A stretch of DNA of 64,000 nt from Buttiauxella agrestis ATCC 33320 (lineage in GTDB: Bacteria > Pseudomonadota > Gammaproteobacteria > Enterobacterales > Enterobacteriaceae), in the NCBI RefSeq assembly GCF_000735355.1, contig NZ_JMPI01000030.1, forward strand, positions 62,001 to 126,000. Direction: 5' to 3'. The translations under genes and the position numbers were made by a program. The notes under the pieces were generated by a model. That model saw only the letters and a program-made list of their open reading frames with translations, ran no database searches and was not told where the DNA came from. This document shows positions 56,107 through 64,000 of this stretch, piece after piece (the first letter of the stretch is position 1; each line of letters opens with the position of its first letter).

Positions 56107-57534
56107 TTATTCAGAAACATCGCACATGATGTGTTTTACGCGGGTGTATTCATCCAGCGAGTACGAGGACAAATCCTTGCCGTAGCCGGATTTTTTAAAG
56201 CCACCGTGGGGCATTTCAGCGCACAGAGGAATGTGGTTGTTAATCCACACGGTGCCGAAATCCAGGCGGATGCTAAAGCGCTGGGCGCGACCGTGGTTAC
56301 TGGTCCAGACGCTGGACGCCAGGCCATATTCCACGTCGTTGGCTTTTTCGAGCGCTTCGGCTTCTGAGGAGAATTTTTGCACCGTCATGACCGGGCCAAA
56401 AACTTCGTGCTGAATTGCTTCGTCGCGCTGTTCAAGGCCGGAAATAATCGTCGGTTCAAAGTAAAAACCTGGGCCTGCGCCAGGTTTGCCGCCGGTTTCA
56501 ATTTTGGCATGAGCCGGGAGGCGGCTGATAAACCCTTTCACCTGTTCAAGCTGGCTGCGGCTGTTGAGCGCACCGTATAACGCATTTTTGTCTTCTGGCG
56601 TGCCGAAGGTAATTTCGCGGGTTTTGCTCACCAGTTTTTCGACAAACGATGCGTAAATCGACTCTTCAATCAGGATGCGCGTGGCAGAAGTGCAATCTTG
56701 CCCGGCGTTGAAGAATCCGGCGGTGGTGATGGTATCGACGGCTTTATTAATGTCGGCGTCGGCAAAGACAATCACCGGCGCTTTGCCGCCCAGTTCGAGA
56801 TGCGCTTTGGTGAGGTTTGCTGCCGCCGAGGCCGCAACTTGCAGACCCGCGCGGACCGAGCCGGTAATCGACACCAGCGAGGCTTCCGGGCTGGAGACCA
56901 CCAGCGAGCCGGTTTCCGCTTTACCGAGCACCACATTAAAGGCGCCCTGCGGGAATAGCGGTGCGGCCAGTTCTGCCAGAATCAAGGTGCTGACTGGCGT
57001 GGTGTCACTCGGTTTGAGCACCACCGTGTTGCCCGCCGCCAGCGCCGGGGCAATTTTCCATACCGCCATCATAAACGGGTAATTCCACGGCGTGACCTGG
57101 CCTACGATTCCAAGTGGTTCGCGGCGAATGGTGGAGGTTAAACCGGCGGCATATTCGTACGACGCTTTACCTTCAAGGCAACGTGCGGCACCCGCAAAGA
57201 ACCGCAGTCCGTCGCAAGAAGCCGCAATCTCTTCTTTCTCAATGAAGTGGCGCAACTGCCCGGTTTCTTCACTTTGCGCGCTCACCAGTCGGTCAACATT
57301 GCGTTCGATTTCATCGGCCAGCTTCAGGAGCGCTAACTGGCGTTGCGCAGGCGTGGAAAGTTTCCAGACCGCAAATGCGCTTTTCGCCGCGCGGTACGCC
57401 TGCTCCACTTCTTCTCGCCCTGCACTCGGCGACAGCGCGTAAGTTTCGCCGTTGACCGGACTGACCAGGTCAAAAAGATTATCCTGCGAACCTGCCTGGT
57501 ATTGCCCATTGATAAAGTGCTTCAGTACTTTCAT
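56107..57534 (-). CDS. Gamma-aminobutyraldehyde dehydrogenase (PatD-like)
   Basis: A 475-residue NAD(P)-dependent aldehyde dehydrogenase. The general-base glutamate is in KAHLELGGKAPVIVFADADI and the nucleophile cysteine in FFNAGQDCTSATRI. The N-terminal FFAGAARCLEG and C-terminal PHGGFKKSGYGKDLSSYSLD, then YTRVKHIM, are those of the PatD (YdcW) subgroup, which converts 4-aminobutyraldehyde to GABA. First gene of the operon aldehyde dehydrogenase - SnoaL - flavoprotein - cytochrome. A palindromic operator candidate lies 18-48 bp upstream. Confidence 0.88.
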   Translation of the reverse strand: MKVLKHFINGQYQAGSQDNLFDLVSPVNGETYALSPSAGREEVEQAYRAAKSAFAVWKLSTPAQRQLALLKLADEIERNVDRLVSAQSEETGQLRHFIEKEEIAASCDGLRFFAGAARCLEGKASYEYAAGLTSTIRREPLGIVGQVTPWNYPFMMAVWKIAPALAAGNTVVLKPSDTTPVSTLILAELAAPLFPQGAFNVVLGKAETGSLVVSSPEASLVSITGSVRAGLQVAASAAANLTKAHLELGGKAPVIVFADADINKAVDTITTAGFFNAGQDCTSATRILIEESIYASFVEKLVSKTREITFGTPEDKNALYGALNSRSQLEQVKGFISRLPAHAKIETGGKPGAGPGFYFEPTIISGLEQRDEAIQHEVFGPVMTVQKFSSEAEALEKANDVEYGLASSVWTSNHGRAQRFSIRLDFGTVWINNHIPLCAEMPHGGFKKSGYGKDLSSYSLDEYTRVKHIMCDVSE

Positions 57535-57551
57535 CGCGCTCTCCGCTCGTT

Positions 57552-57582
57552 AAAACATAAACTATATTATGTAATATGTTTT
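57552..57582. promoter_or_regulatory. Candidate operator upstream of the aminobutyraldehyde dehydrogenase operon
   Basis: AAAACATA-N15-TATGTTTT is a perfect 8-bp inverted repeat. The half-site AAAACATA and the string TAATATGTT occur again in front of the permease gene (60894-60914). The FadR-type regulator encoded at 57778 is the natural candidate to bind both. Confidence 0.5.
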
Positions 57583-57777
57583 GAGAGAGATAAATTCAAT
57601 AACAATTTACTAACAATTTGATATACATCTCATTCCAAAACGATTTTTTGCGCTGCAATTGCGCAGCTCATCAAAGTGAAGTGCCTGAACACGAATACTT
57701 AAGGCTTCCTTCATTAACAAGGGGTTGTATGCTATGTTCAAAGGCTCTATTTAGGGATTATCTCACCAGGGAATATT

Positions 57778-58503
57778 ATGATTACTCATGCGGTGATATT
57801 TGCGCCAATCGGTCAGGCCAGCCGTTCCGATCAAATCGTTCAGCGACTTTCCAATGCCATTATTACCGGCCTGCTTGAGGCTAATGAGCAACTTCCTAAT
57901 GAAGCGGATCTGGCGAAAATGATGGGGGTTTCTCACATCACTATCCGCGAAGCGTTAAATACGCTGCGTGCCAATAATTTAATCCACACGGTGCGTGGGC
58001 GTAATGGTGGAAGCTTTGTTTGCGAACAAGCCTGGGAATTAAGTCAAACACTTAATCCTTTTAAATCATTAAGCACCGATTATCTTTCCGATCTCGGTGA
58101 AATGCACTGCGCCATTATTAGCCACAGTGCAAGATTAGCCTCGCGAAGAATGACCCAGGCAGATATTACCCGCCTGCGTGATTTTGTTTCGGTTCTCGAC
58201 TCAGCTCAATCGCCTGAAGCACGCACTCAGGCGGATATGCGCTGTTTGTTAGCGATTGCGGCGTGTTCTCAATCAGCCCGCCTGGCGAACCAGGAATTGA
58301 TTTTGCAATCAGAATGGTCATCGCTGGTGGCGATTTTGTTCCGTTCAGACAATATCCATCGCGAAATTGTTGAGCTGTATACCACGTTAATTGACACCCT
58401 GGCTTCACACCATGAAGCGGAGTCCGTTAACCTTGCCAAAAAGTTAATCGACACGTTTACTTTCTATCTGATAGAAAATAAATTGAAGCACAATATAAAT
58501 TAA
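57778..58503 (+). CDS. GntR-family (FadR/FCD) transcriptional regulator
   Basis: A 241-residue regulator. The winged helix (SRSDQIVQRLSNAIITGLLE, then LPNEADLAKMMGVSHITIRE, ALNTLRANNLIHTVRGRNGG) is followed by a helical FCD-type effector domain (LSDLGEMHCAIISHSARLAS...). It is divergent from the aldehyde dehydrogenase operon across 243 bp and upstream of the Cache-domain gene. Probably senses a polyamine breakdown product or GABA; the ligand is inferred from context. Confidence 0.9.
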   Translation: MITHAVIFAPIGQASRSDQIVQRLSNAIITGLLEANEQLPNEADLAKMMGVSHITIREALNTLRANNLIHTVRGRNGGSFVCEQAWELSQTLNPFKSLSTDYLSDLGEMHCAIISHSARLASRRMTQADITRLRDFVSVLDSAQSPEARTQADMRCLLAIAACSQSARLANQELILQSEWSSLVAILFRSDNIHREIVELYTTLIDTLASHHEAESVNLAKKLIDTFTFYLIENKLKHNIN

Positions 58504-58627
58504 TACCCAAGATAATTCGAATTGCATCGCGGCGGCAAGAGAACAAGTCCCGATGAGCTTACATAAGTAAGTGATTCGGGCGCGAGAACGCAGCCAACAA
58601 AGAGGCAACTTGAAGTATGAAGGGTAT
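58503..58627. repeat. ERIC element
   Basis: A 125-bp palindromic element from ATACCC to GGGTAT. Its centre GAGCTTACATAAGTAAGTGA is the conserved ERIC core. Its first base is the last base of the GntR stop codon, and it fills almost all of the gap before the Cache-domain gene. Confidence 0.88.
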
Positions 58628-58645
58628 ATAACAACAGGCATAAAT

Positions 58646-59338
58646 ATGCTAACAACATCACTCCGTACCCTAAGCGAAAAAATAGACAGCATCATCAATT
58701 CGATGATTGATTCCACCGGGATGCTGGCGAAAGCTATTCAATCAACACTTGCTGAAATTGAAGGGGTCAATCTTGAACATCTGCTTGAACCTTCCATCAG
58801 AAAGACCATTCAGGAACATATAAAAAAGACATTAAACAACAATGTTTATTGTTCGGGCGCGGGGTTTGCCAGCCATATAGAAGCCACGGCAAACAATAAG
58901 GAATTCTGGCTACTGGAGTGGTGGTATAAGAAGGCCGACGGCGTAAAGCAGGTGAATCTTGACTTAGACCAGGCTACCCAACAGCGCCTGGATTTCAGAA
59001 CCTTTGAGTGGTTCAAACAAGCGCCAGCTGTGGGTAACGCATTTATTCATGGTCCCTACGTTGATTATATCTGCAATACTTCGTACACCATTACCTCCGC
59101 CGTCCCGGTTTATTTCAACCAGCAATTCTTAGGCGTGGCGGCGATTGATTTATTGGTGAGTCGTGTTGAGGATGAGTTATTACCTTTCGCGACGAATGAT
59201 AAAGTTTTTCTTACCAATAAAGAGCGCAGAATCGTATTTTCGAGCCATCCAAAATTCCGCGTGGGTGACTTGCTGGATGTCAGCCTGGCGTCTGTGGTTT
59301 ATGAAAATGATTACTTTAATTTATATCAGGCAAAGTAA
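58646..59338 (+). CDS. Stand-alone Cache (PDC)-domain sensor protein
   Basis: A 230-residue protein with no signal peptide and no clear membrane span. After a helical N-terminus (LRTLSEKIDSIINSMIDSTG) it has a PDC/Cache-type ligand fold: GAGFASHIEATANNKEFWLL, WFKQAPAVGNAFIHGPYVDY, TITSAVPVYFNQQFLGVAAI, DLLVSRVEDELL, then LTNKERRIVFSSHPKFRVGD. Cache domains usually lie outside the cell in chemoreceptors and kinases; here no output domain is attached. The start at 58646 lies just after the ERIC element and lacks a strong ribosome site; a frame from 58571 would begin inside ERIC. It may deliver ligand information to the GntR regulator. Confidence 0.7.
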   Translation: MLTTSLRTLSEKIDSIINSMIDSTGMLAKAIQSTLAEIEGVNLEHLLEPSIRKTIQEHIKKTLNNNVYCSGAGFASHIEATANNKEFWLLEWWYKKADGVKQVNLDLDQATQQRLDFRTFEWFKQAPAVGNAFIHGPYVDYICNTSYTITSAVPVYFNQQFLGVAAIDLLVSRVEDELLPFATNDKVFLTNKERRIVFSSHPKFRVGDLLDVSLASVVYENDYFNLYQAK

Positions 59339-59341
59339 AAC

Positions 59342-59360
59342 GGGCGGGTAAACCCCGCCC
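59342..59360. terminator. Two-way terminator between the Cache gene and the permease gene
   Basis: GGGCGGG (59342-59348), TAAAC, CCCGCCC (59354-59360), between convergent genes, with AAAA before and TTATGTTT after. Confidence 0.85.
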
Positions 59361-59366
59361 TTATGT

Positions 59367-60845
59367 TTATGACTGTTCCGCATTCAGCTTGCGCGCATAT
59401 TCAATCGCATCGTTTTCTGGTGCATTCGAACGGCCAAACGGTTTAGTGATAAACATGTAAAGCAGACCGGAAATGATCACAATCGCCAGCCCGACTAATA
59501 CCGTCCAGCGATCCACAAAACTCTCGCCTGCCGCCGGTTGTGCCAGTAACCAAATCCCGCACAAACCATAAGCCAGCGCCAGCACATTGACGATAATTCC
59601 CCATGAACCGACCGTCCATTCCCCTGCTGGTTTCCAGCCTTTCAGGCGTTGACGCAATGCCGCCAGCACCACCATCTGGAATGAAATATAGATACCGATG
59701 ACCGCAAAGGCTGTGATTCGCGCCAGGCTATCCGGCTGGAAGTAAACCCAGACACAAATAATCACCGGCAATAAGCAGCTCACCATCATCGCGTTATCCG
59801 GCACGCTGTGTTTGGAAATCTTCGACATCCACTCGCTGCCCGGCAGCATGTTATCGCGGGAGAAAGAGAAGATCAGGCGGCTCAATGCGGCTTGCAAAGA
59901 AAGAATACAAGACAGCATGGCGATAACAGCGACAACGATAAATATTGTCGCCCCGGTTTCACCCAGCGCCTGGTTAAGTATGGCCGGGATCGGGTCTGCG
60001 ATTTTGCCGTTAACAATATCCTGCAAGTCGGGTGAAGAGAGTAAATACCCCATGATTGAGATAACCGCTGAAATAGCCCCAAACACGATACTTAAAATCA
60101 TCGCCACTGGAATCTTCTTGCCTGGGTTTTTAACTTCTTCCGCCACATTGCCGCAGGCTTCAAAGCCAAAGAACATAAACAAGCCCATTAACGATGCGGA
60201 CATAAACGCGGTGGTGTAATTGCCGTCTGCGGAGAGCACGCCCATGGAATCAAATACCACGGAGAACGGCTGGGCGCGGTGGAAAATTAACAGGTAAATA
60301 CCCAGCGCAATCACGCTGACAATTTCGCACCAGAAACCAATTTTAGCGACGCGGGCTAAGTTTTTGGTCCCGGACATATTGACCCCCATCATAATCAACA
60401 GCAGGACGACGGAAGTCAGCATCATGTTGCCCGCGCTGGTCGCGTAGTGAAACAATGACGCAACAAAGGTAGCGGTATATTCGGCAATGGAAGTGATGGT
60501 CACTACTAATGCCCAGAGATAAATCCACGCGGCAATCCAGGCATATTTTTTACCCCACAATCTTCTCGCCCACGGATATAAACCGCCAGTAATCGGATAT
60601 TGCGAAGCCACTTCGCCGAAGACTAATGCCACCAGCAATTGACCGCAGGCAACAATTAAAATCCACCAGATTGCCGGTGGCCCTGCCAGCGTCACCGCGA
60701 GGGCGAACAGCGAATACACCGCAGTCAGCGGCGAAAGATAAGTGAATCCCAATGCGAAGTTAGACATCAGCCCTATCGAGCGGTTGAATTGCTCGCCTTT
60801 AACTGGCTGATGTTGAAGATTTTCTTTGTCTGTCGTCTGTTCCAT
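59367..60845 (-). CDS. APC-family amino acid/polyamine permease
   Basis: A 492-residue inner-membrane transporter of the APC superfamily with twelve hydrophobic segments. The N-terminal substrate motif region is FNRSIGLMSNFALGFTYLSP; FGEVASQYPITGGLYPWARR and FGFEACGNVAEEVKNPGKKI are typical of the amino-acid-choline/GABA subgroup. The GABA and polyamine enzymes on both sides suggest GABA, 4-aminobutyraldehyde precursor or polyamine uptake. A palindromic site shared with the aldehyde dehydrogenase promoter lies 49-69 bp upstream. Confidence 0.88.
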   Translation of the reverse strand: MEQTTDKENLQHQPVKGEQFNRSIGLMSNFALGFTYLSPLTAVYSLFALAVTLAGPPAIWWILIVACGQLLVALVFGEVASQYPITGGLYPWARRLWGKKYAWIAAWIYLWALVVTITSIAEYTATFVASLFHYATSAGNMMLTSVVLLLIMMGVNMSGTKNLARVAKIGFWCEIVSVIALGIYLLIFHRAQPFSVVFDSMGVLSADGNYTTAFMSASLMGLFMFFGFEACGNVAEEVKNPGKKIPVAMILSIVFGAISAVISIMGYLLSSPDLQDIVNGKIADPIPAILNQALGETGATIFIVVAVIAMLSCILSLQAALSRLIFSFSRDNMLPGSEWMSKISKHSVPDNAMMVSCLLPVIICVWVYFQPDSLARITAFAVIGIYISFQMVVLAALRQRLKGWKPAGEWTVGSWGIIVNVLALAYGLCGIWLLAQPAAGESFVDRWTVLVGLAIVIISGLLYMFITKPFGRSNAPENDAIEYARKLNAEQS

Positions 60846-60893
60846 ATCTTTTCTCTTTATGTGGCATAAGGGCAGGCAGTGTGTGTATTTTAT

Positions 60894-60914
60894 AAAACAT
60901 AATATGTTATATGT
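60894..60914. promoter_or_regulatory. Candidate operator upstream of the permease gene
   Basis: AAAACATA (60894-60901) runs into the palindrome AACATA-A-TATGTT (60896-60908) and ATATGT. It repeats the half-sites found at 57552-57582. Confidence 0.5.
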
Positions 60915-60975
60915 ATACGTTCAATGTCACATAATTGTTAAAGATTTTGGCGGGATTTTTAACAGGTGGGATTTT

Positions 60976-61058
60976 GTCGGATGACGCTTCGCTTATCCGA
61001 CCTACGAAAGGCTATGGCGCGATGAATTGTAGGGTGGATAAGCGAAGCGTCATCCACC
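60976..61058. repeat. BIME: inverted REP pair between gabD-like and permease genes
   Basis: The left unit (60976-61005) begins GTCGGATGACGCTTCGCTTA and ends GACCTAC. The right unit (61029-61058) begins GTAGGGTGGATAAGCGAAGC and ends CCACC. The units are in opposite orientation, of the same type as the arn insertion. The BIME lies downstream of gabD, 130 bp before the permease start. Confidence 0.85.
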
Positions 61059-61069
61059 ATTTTACAAAG

Positions 61070-62521
61070 TCAGAGTTTTACGCAGACATACTTCATCTCC
61101 AGATACTCATCTATGCCAAAACGTGAACCTTCTCGCCCCAGGCCGGACTGTTTAATCCCGCCAAACGGTGCAACTTCATTAGAAATCAGCCCGGTATTGA
61201 CGCCAACCATGCCATATTCCAGGGCCTCTGGGATGAGCCATTGGCGTTTTGCATCCTGAGTGAAGATATAAGCGGCTAAACCAAATTCGGTGTCGTTGGC
61301 GTAATTAACCGCTTCGGCATCGGTTTCAAATTTAAATAGCGGCGCAACTGGCCCGAAGGTTTCTTCTTTCGCAAAGCGCATATTCTGCGTGACATTCGCC
61401 ACCACCGTCGGCGCGAAAAAGTTTCCGCCTAACGCGTGTTTGTGGCCGCCGGTTAATACTGTTGCACCCTTTTCTACCGCGTCATGAATATGGAGTTCCA
61501 CCTTCTCAATCGCTTTGGCATTGATTAGCGGCCCTTGAGTGACGCCGTCATCCATGCCGTTGCCGACCTTTAGCGCTTCCACCGCTTTGACCAGTTCCGC
61601 GCTGAGTGCCTGATATATCCCGCTTTGCACATAAATTCGGTTCGCACACACGCACGTCTGCCCGCTATTGCGGAATTTCGACGCCATAATGCCTTTCACG
61701 GCCAGCTCAATATCGGCGTCATCGAAGACGATAACGGGCGCATTGCCCCCTAACTCCAGCGACAATTTTTTGATGGTCGGCGCGCACTGCGCCATTAACA
61801 AACGCCCGGTGTCCGTGGAGCCGGTAAAACTCAGTTTACGAACCGTCGCGTTGCGGCACAGTTCACCGCCAATTTCTTTGGCGTCCCCTGTGATTACCTG
61901 CAACAACCCTTGCGGCAAGCCCGCCAGCTCGGCCAGTTTTGCCAGCGCCAGCGCGGTCAGCGGGGTTTGCTCCGCGGGTTTTACGATAATCGCGCAGCCT
62001 GCGGCAAGTGCTGGCGCGACTTTGCGGGTGATCATCGCCGCCGGGAAATTCCACGGTGTAATTGCCGCGCAAACGCCGACCGGTTGTTTCGAGACGATAA
62101 AACGTTGATCCGCCGCCGTTGGCTGTAACAGAACGCCGTCCACTCTTTTGGCCTCTTCCGCAAACCAGGTAATAAACGAGGCGGCGTAGTTGATTTCACC
62201 TCGCGCCTCAGCCAGCGGTTTGCCGCCCTCCAGAGTCATCAGCCGCGCCAGATCTTCGCTGTTTTCCTGAATCAGGTTCACCCAACTGTGGAGAATTTTG
62301 GCGCGACTGGCCGCCGTTTGTGTCTTCCACTCTTTTTGCGCAGCTTCAGCAGCCTCAATGGCGCGTTGCGTTTCGACCTGCGCCATTAAAGGCACATCCG
62401 CTATTTTTTCCCCGGTGGCAGCATTCACTACCGGCATGGTTTTACCCGACTGCGCATGACTCCATTCCCCTGCAATCAGGCAGGCATCACGCAGCAAATC
62501 GTTATTTTTCAAATTGATCAT
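61070..62521 (-). CDS. gabD: Succinate-semialdehyde dehydrogenase
   Basis: A 483-residue NAD(P)-dependent aldehyde dehydrogenase. The glutamate is in KKLSLELGGNAPVIVFDDAD and the nucleophile cysteine in SKFRNSGQTCVCANRIYVQS. The QTCVCANR sequence with its second cysteine is characteristic of GabD/Sad, the last step from GABA to succinate. The start MINLKNNDLLRDACLIAGEW at 62521 follows the transaminase stop by eight bases; an ATG at 62533 would overlap that gene. Co-transcribed with the transaminase. Confidence 0.92.
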   Translation of the reverse strand: MINLKNNDLLRDACLIAGEWSHAQSGKTMPVVNAATGEKIADVPLMAQVETQRAIEAAEAAQKEWKTQTAASRAKILHSWVNLIQENSEDLARLMTLEGGKPLAEARGEINYAASFITWFAEEAKRVDGVLLQPTAADQRFIVSKQPVGVCAAITPWNFPAAMITRKVAPALAAGCAIIVKPAEQTPLTALALAKLAELAGLPQGLLQVITGDAKEIGGELCRNATVRKLSFTGSTDTGRLLMAQCAPTIKKLSLELGGNAPVIVFDDADIELAVKGIMASKFRNSGQTCVCANRIYVQSGIYQALSAELVKAVEALKVGNGMDDGVTQGPLINAKAIEKVELHIHDAVEKGATVLTGGHKHALGGNFFAPTVVANVTQNMRFAKEETFGPVAPLFKFETDAEAVNYANDTEFGLAAYIFTQDAKRQWLIPEALEYGMVGVNTGLISNEVAPFGGIKQSGLGREGSRFGIDEYLEMKYVCVKL

Positions 62522-62529
62522 TTTGAGTC

Positions 62530-63795
62530 TCACATCTGCGTCGCAGTTTTAATGATATCCAGCGCCTGATCGAACTGCGCATCGGGAATCGTCAGCGGGT
62601 ACAAGAAGCGAATCACGTTGCCATTTTGCCCGCAGGTCAGCAGCAGCAAGCCTTGCTCTAACGCACGTTTTTGCACTTGCTGCGCGACGGCCGCAGACGG
62701 TTCTCCGGTTGCCGGGTCGTAAAACTCAGCCGCAACCATCGAACCCAGACCACGGATTTCTACCAGCGCAGGGCATGTGGCGGTGATTTCACGCAGCCGT
62801 GAAGTCAGGCGCTCGCCCAGTGTTTGCGCCCGTAAACAGAGTTTTTCGTCCGCAATGACATCCAGCACCGCGTGAGCCGAAGCAACGGCAAGCGGGTTCC
62901 CGGCGTAGGTTCCCCCTAGTCCGCCCGGCGCTGGCGCATCCATGATTTCTGCTTTGCCGACCACGCCGGATAACGGCATCCCGCCTGCCAGGCTTTTCGC
63001 CATCGTCATCAAATCGGGCTGATGGGAATAGTGGTTCATGGCAAACATTTTGCCGGTACGGGCAAAACCGCTTTGCACTTCGTCGGCAATCATCACGATG
63101 CCGTGGGAGTTACAAATCTCGCGAATAGCCGCCACAAATTCAGGCGGAGCTACGTTAAAACCGCCTTCGCCCTGGACCGGCTCGAAGATAATCGCGGCAA
63201 CTTGCGTCGCTTCAATGTCAGATTTGAACAGGCGATCGATGGCTTTCACCGCATCTTCGGTGGAAATACCACTGAGCTCAGACGGATACGGCGCATGGAA
63301 TACGGAGCCAGGGAATGGGCCAAAGCCAATTTTATAGGGAGCCACTTTGCCCGTCAGCGCCATCGTCATATAGGTGCGGCCATGGAATCCGCCGCTAAAA
63401 GCAATCACGCCTGGGCGACCGGTATGGGCTCGAGCGATTTTCACGGCATTTTCAACGGCTTCAGCGCCGGTGGTGAAAAACGCCGTTTTCTTAGGGCCAA
63501 CAATCGGGGCCGCTGCGTTAATTTTTTCCGCCAGCGCGACATAACTTTCGTAAGGGACAATCTGATAAGCGGTGTGGGTAAACGCATGAAGCTGCTGTTC
63601 GATGGCCTGAACCAGGCGCGGGTGGCGATGGCCAGTATTGAGCACCGCAATGCCCGCAGCAAAATCGATATATTGCTTCCCTTCGACATCGGTAATGGTG
63701 CTGTTTTCAGCCGTTTGCGCAAAGAAATTACACATCACGCCCACGCCACGCGGAGTAGCGGACAGGCGACGTTGGTGGAGTTCGTTATTGCTCAT
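62530..63795 (-). CDS. puuE: GABA transaminase, PuuE type
   Basis: A 421-residue class III PLP aminotransferase that converts GABA and 2-oxoglutarate to succinate semialdehyde and glutamate. The start MSNNELHQRRLSATPRGVGV matches E. coli PuuE from memory better than GabT. The PLP loop is FTTGAEAVENAVKIARA, the aspartate is in IVMIADEVQSGFARTGK, and the Schiff-base lysine in LMTMAKSLAGGMPLSG. An open frame extends to 63882 without a ribosome site. In E. coli puuE belongs to the putrescine utilisation cluster; here it is paired with gabD only. Confidence 0.94.
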   Translation of the reverse strand: MSNNELHQRRLSATPRGVGVMCNFFAQTAENSTITDVEGKQYIDFAAGIAVLNTGHRHPRLVQAIEQQLHAFTHTAYQIVPYESYVALAEKINAAAPIVGPKKTAFFTTGAEAVENAVKIARAHTGRPGVIAFSGGFHGRTYMTMALTGKVAPYKIGFGPFPGSVFHAPYPSELSGISTEDAVKAIDRLFKSDIEATQVAAIIFEPVQGEGGFNVAPPEFVAAIREICNSHGIVMIADEVQSGFARTGKMFAMNHYSHQPDLMTMAKSLAGGMPLSGVVGKAEIMDAPAPGGLGGTYAGNPLAVASAHAVLDVIADEKLCLRAQTLGERLTSRLREITATCPALVEIRGLGSMVAAEFYDPATGEPSAAVAQQVQKRALEQGLLLLTCGQNGNVIRFLYPLTIPDAQFDQALDIIKTATQM

Positions 63796-63905
63796 TTTTT
63801 TATCCCTCACACGAAATTCAGATTTACAGGTTGATTGTCGAATTTCATTTAGACAGTATCTGGTACCTGAATCGAGAGCCAAATCGTTTTATTCATAGGA
63901 TCCAA

Positions 63906-64000
63906 ATGCGTTCACTTACCGTAGATGTGATCAAGCAGGCATTTCTCCAGACCCCTGCTGAGAAACTGCATAAGAAACTTTATGCCGCGATATGTAATTG
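63906..64000 (+). CDS. Start of a GntR/MocR-type regulator (partial)
   Basis: Only the first 31 codons are in the window: MRSLTVDVIKQAFLQTPAEK, then LHKKLYAAICN. The phrase LHKKLYAAIC is typical of the first helix of GntR winged-helix domains, especially MocR/GabR/PdxR proteins with an aminotransferase-like C-terminal domain. It is divergent from puuE-gabD across 110 bp, the standard layout for a GabR-type activator and its targets. The rest lies beyond the right edge. Confidence 0.6.
   Translation, partial: MRSLTVDVIKQAFLQTPAEKLHKKLYAAICN

Noticed and set aside
57618..57878. 86-codon plus-strand frame before the GntR regulator
   Set aside because: It overlaps the GntR start in another frame, has no ribosome site and shows no recognisable protein.
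1..64000. CRISPR array or transposase genes
   Set aside because: No regularly spaced direct repeats and no transposase or integrase protein were seen in any frame.

Overview
The window is chromosomal DNA from a member of the Enterobacteriaceae. The left end keeps the cfa / ribC / mdtK / valV-valW order known from E. coli. Nearly every recognisable product (BluR/BluF, YcgZ/YmgA/AriR, ArnBCADTEF, YicL, PaoABC, PuuE) has an enterobacterial counterpart. A chromosomal phosphoethanolamine transferase of the MCR-9/MCR-10 type is reported in Buttiauxella, so that genus or a close neighbour is my best guess. This is inference from recalled protein sequences, with no search run.

Layout. 1-7 kb: the end of cfa, then an inserted beta-glucoside operon (PTS IIC, family-1 glycosidase, LacI repressor, with a CRP-like site and a palindromic operator), ribC, mdtK and two tRNA-Val(GAC) genes. 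7-11.5 kb: a Tat-exported PhoX-type phosphatase with a Pho-box-like site, and a LysR / old-yellow-enzyme pair. 11.5-15 kb: the blue-light system bluR, bluF and ycgZ-ymgA-ariR, with TGTACA sites in both control regions. 15-18.4 kb: gene debris and an arsenic island (arsH interrupted by amber codons, arsR, arsB, a short arsC). 18.7-20.3 kb: a POT peptide transporter. 20.4-27.9 kb: the complete arnBCADTEF operon for L-Ara4N modification of lipid A, with a REP-pair insertion between arnT and arnE. It is divergent from the MCR-9/10-like gene (28.2-29.8 kb), and a perfect PmrA box lies between them. 29.9-36.4 kb: yicL, a short-chain dehydrogenase, and an iron locus (Fur-box-like site, beta-propeller lipoprotein, TonB receptor). 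35.4-42 kb: a LysR/MFS pair, the periplasmic molybdenum aldehyde oxidase paoABC and a DUF883 membrane protein.

42-52.4 kb is visibly richer in A+T. It holds three related LysR regulators followed by a complete chaperone-usher fimbrial operon: major pilin, chaperone, usher, adhesin, two minor pilins and a second chaperone. 52.5-64 kb reads as a polyamine/GABA catabolic region. It contains a tri-haem cytochrome c, a Tat-exported spermidine-dehydrogenase-like flavoprotein, a SnoaL-like periplasmic protein, a gamma-aminobutyraldehyde dehydrogenase, a FadR-type GntR regulator, a stand-alone Cache-domain protein, an APC permease, succinate-semialdehyde dehydrogenase, a PuuE-type GABA transaminase and the start of a MocR-type regulator. 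Together they could carry spermidine carbon to succinate, with the first oxidation feeding electrons to cytochrome c. I find no prophage, integrase, insertion sequence or CRISPR array. The mobile-type DNA consists of REP/BIME pairs and one ERIC element.
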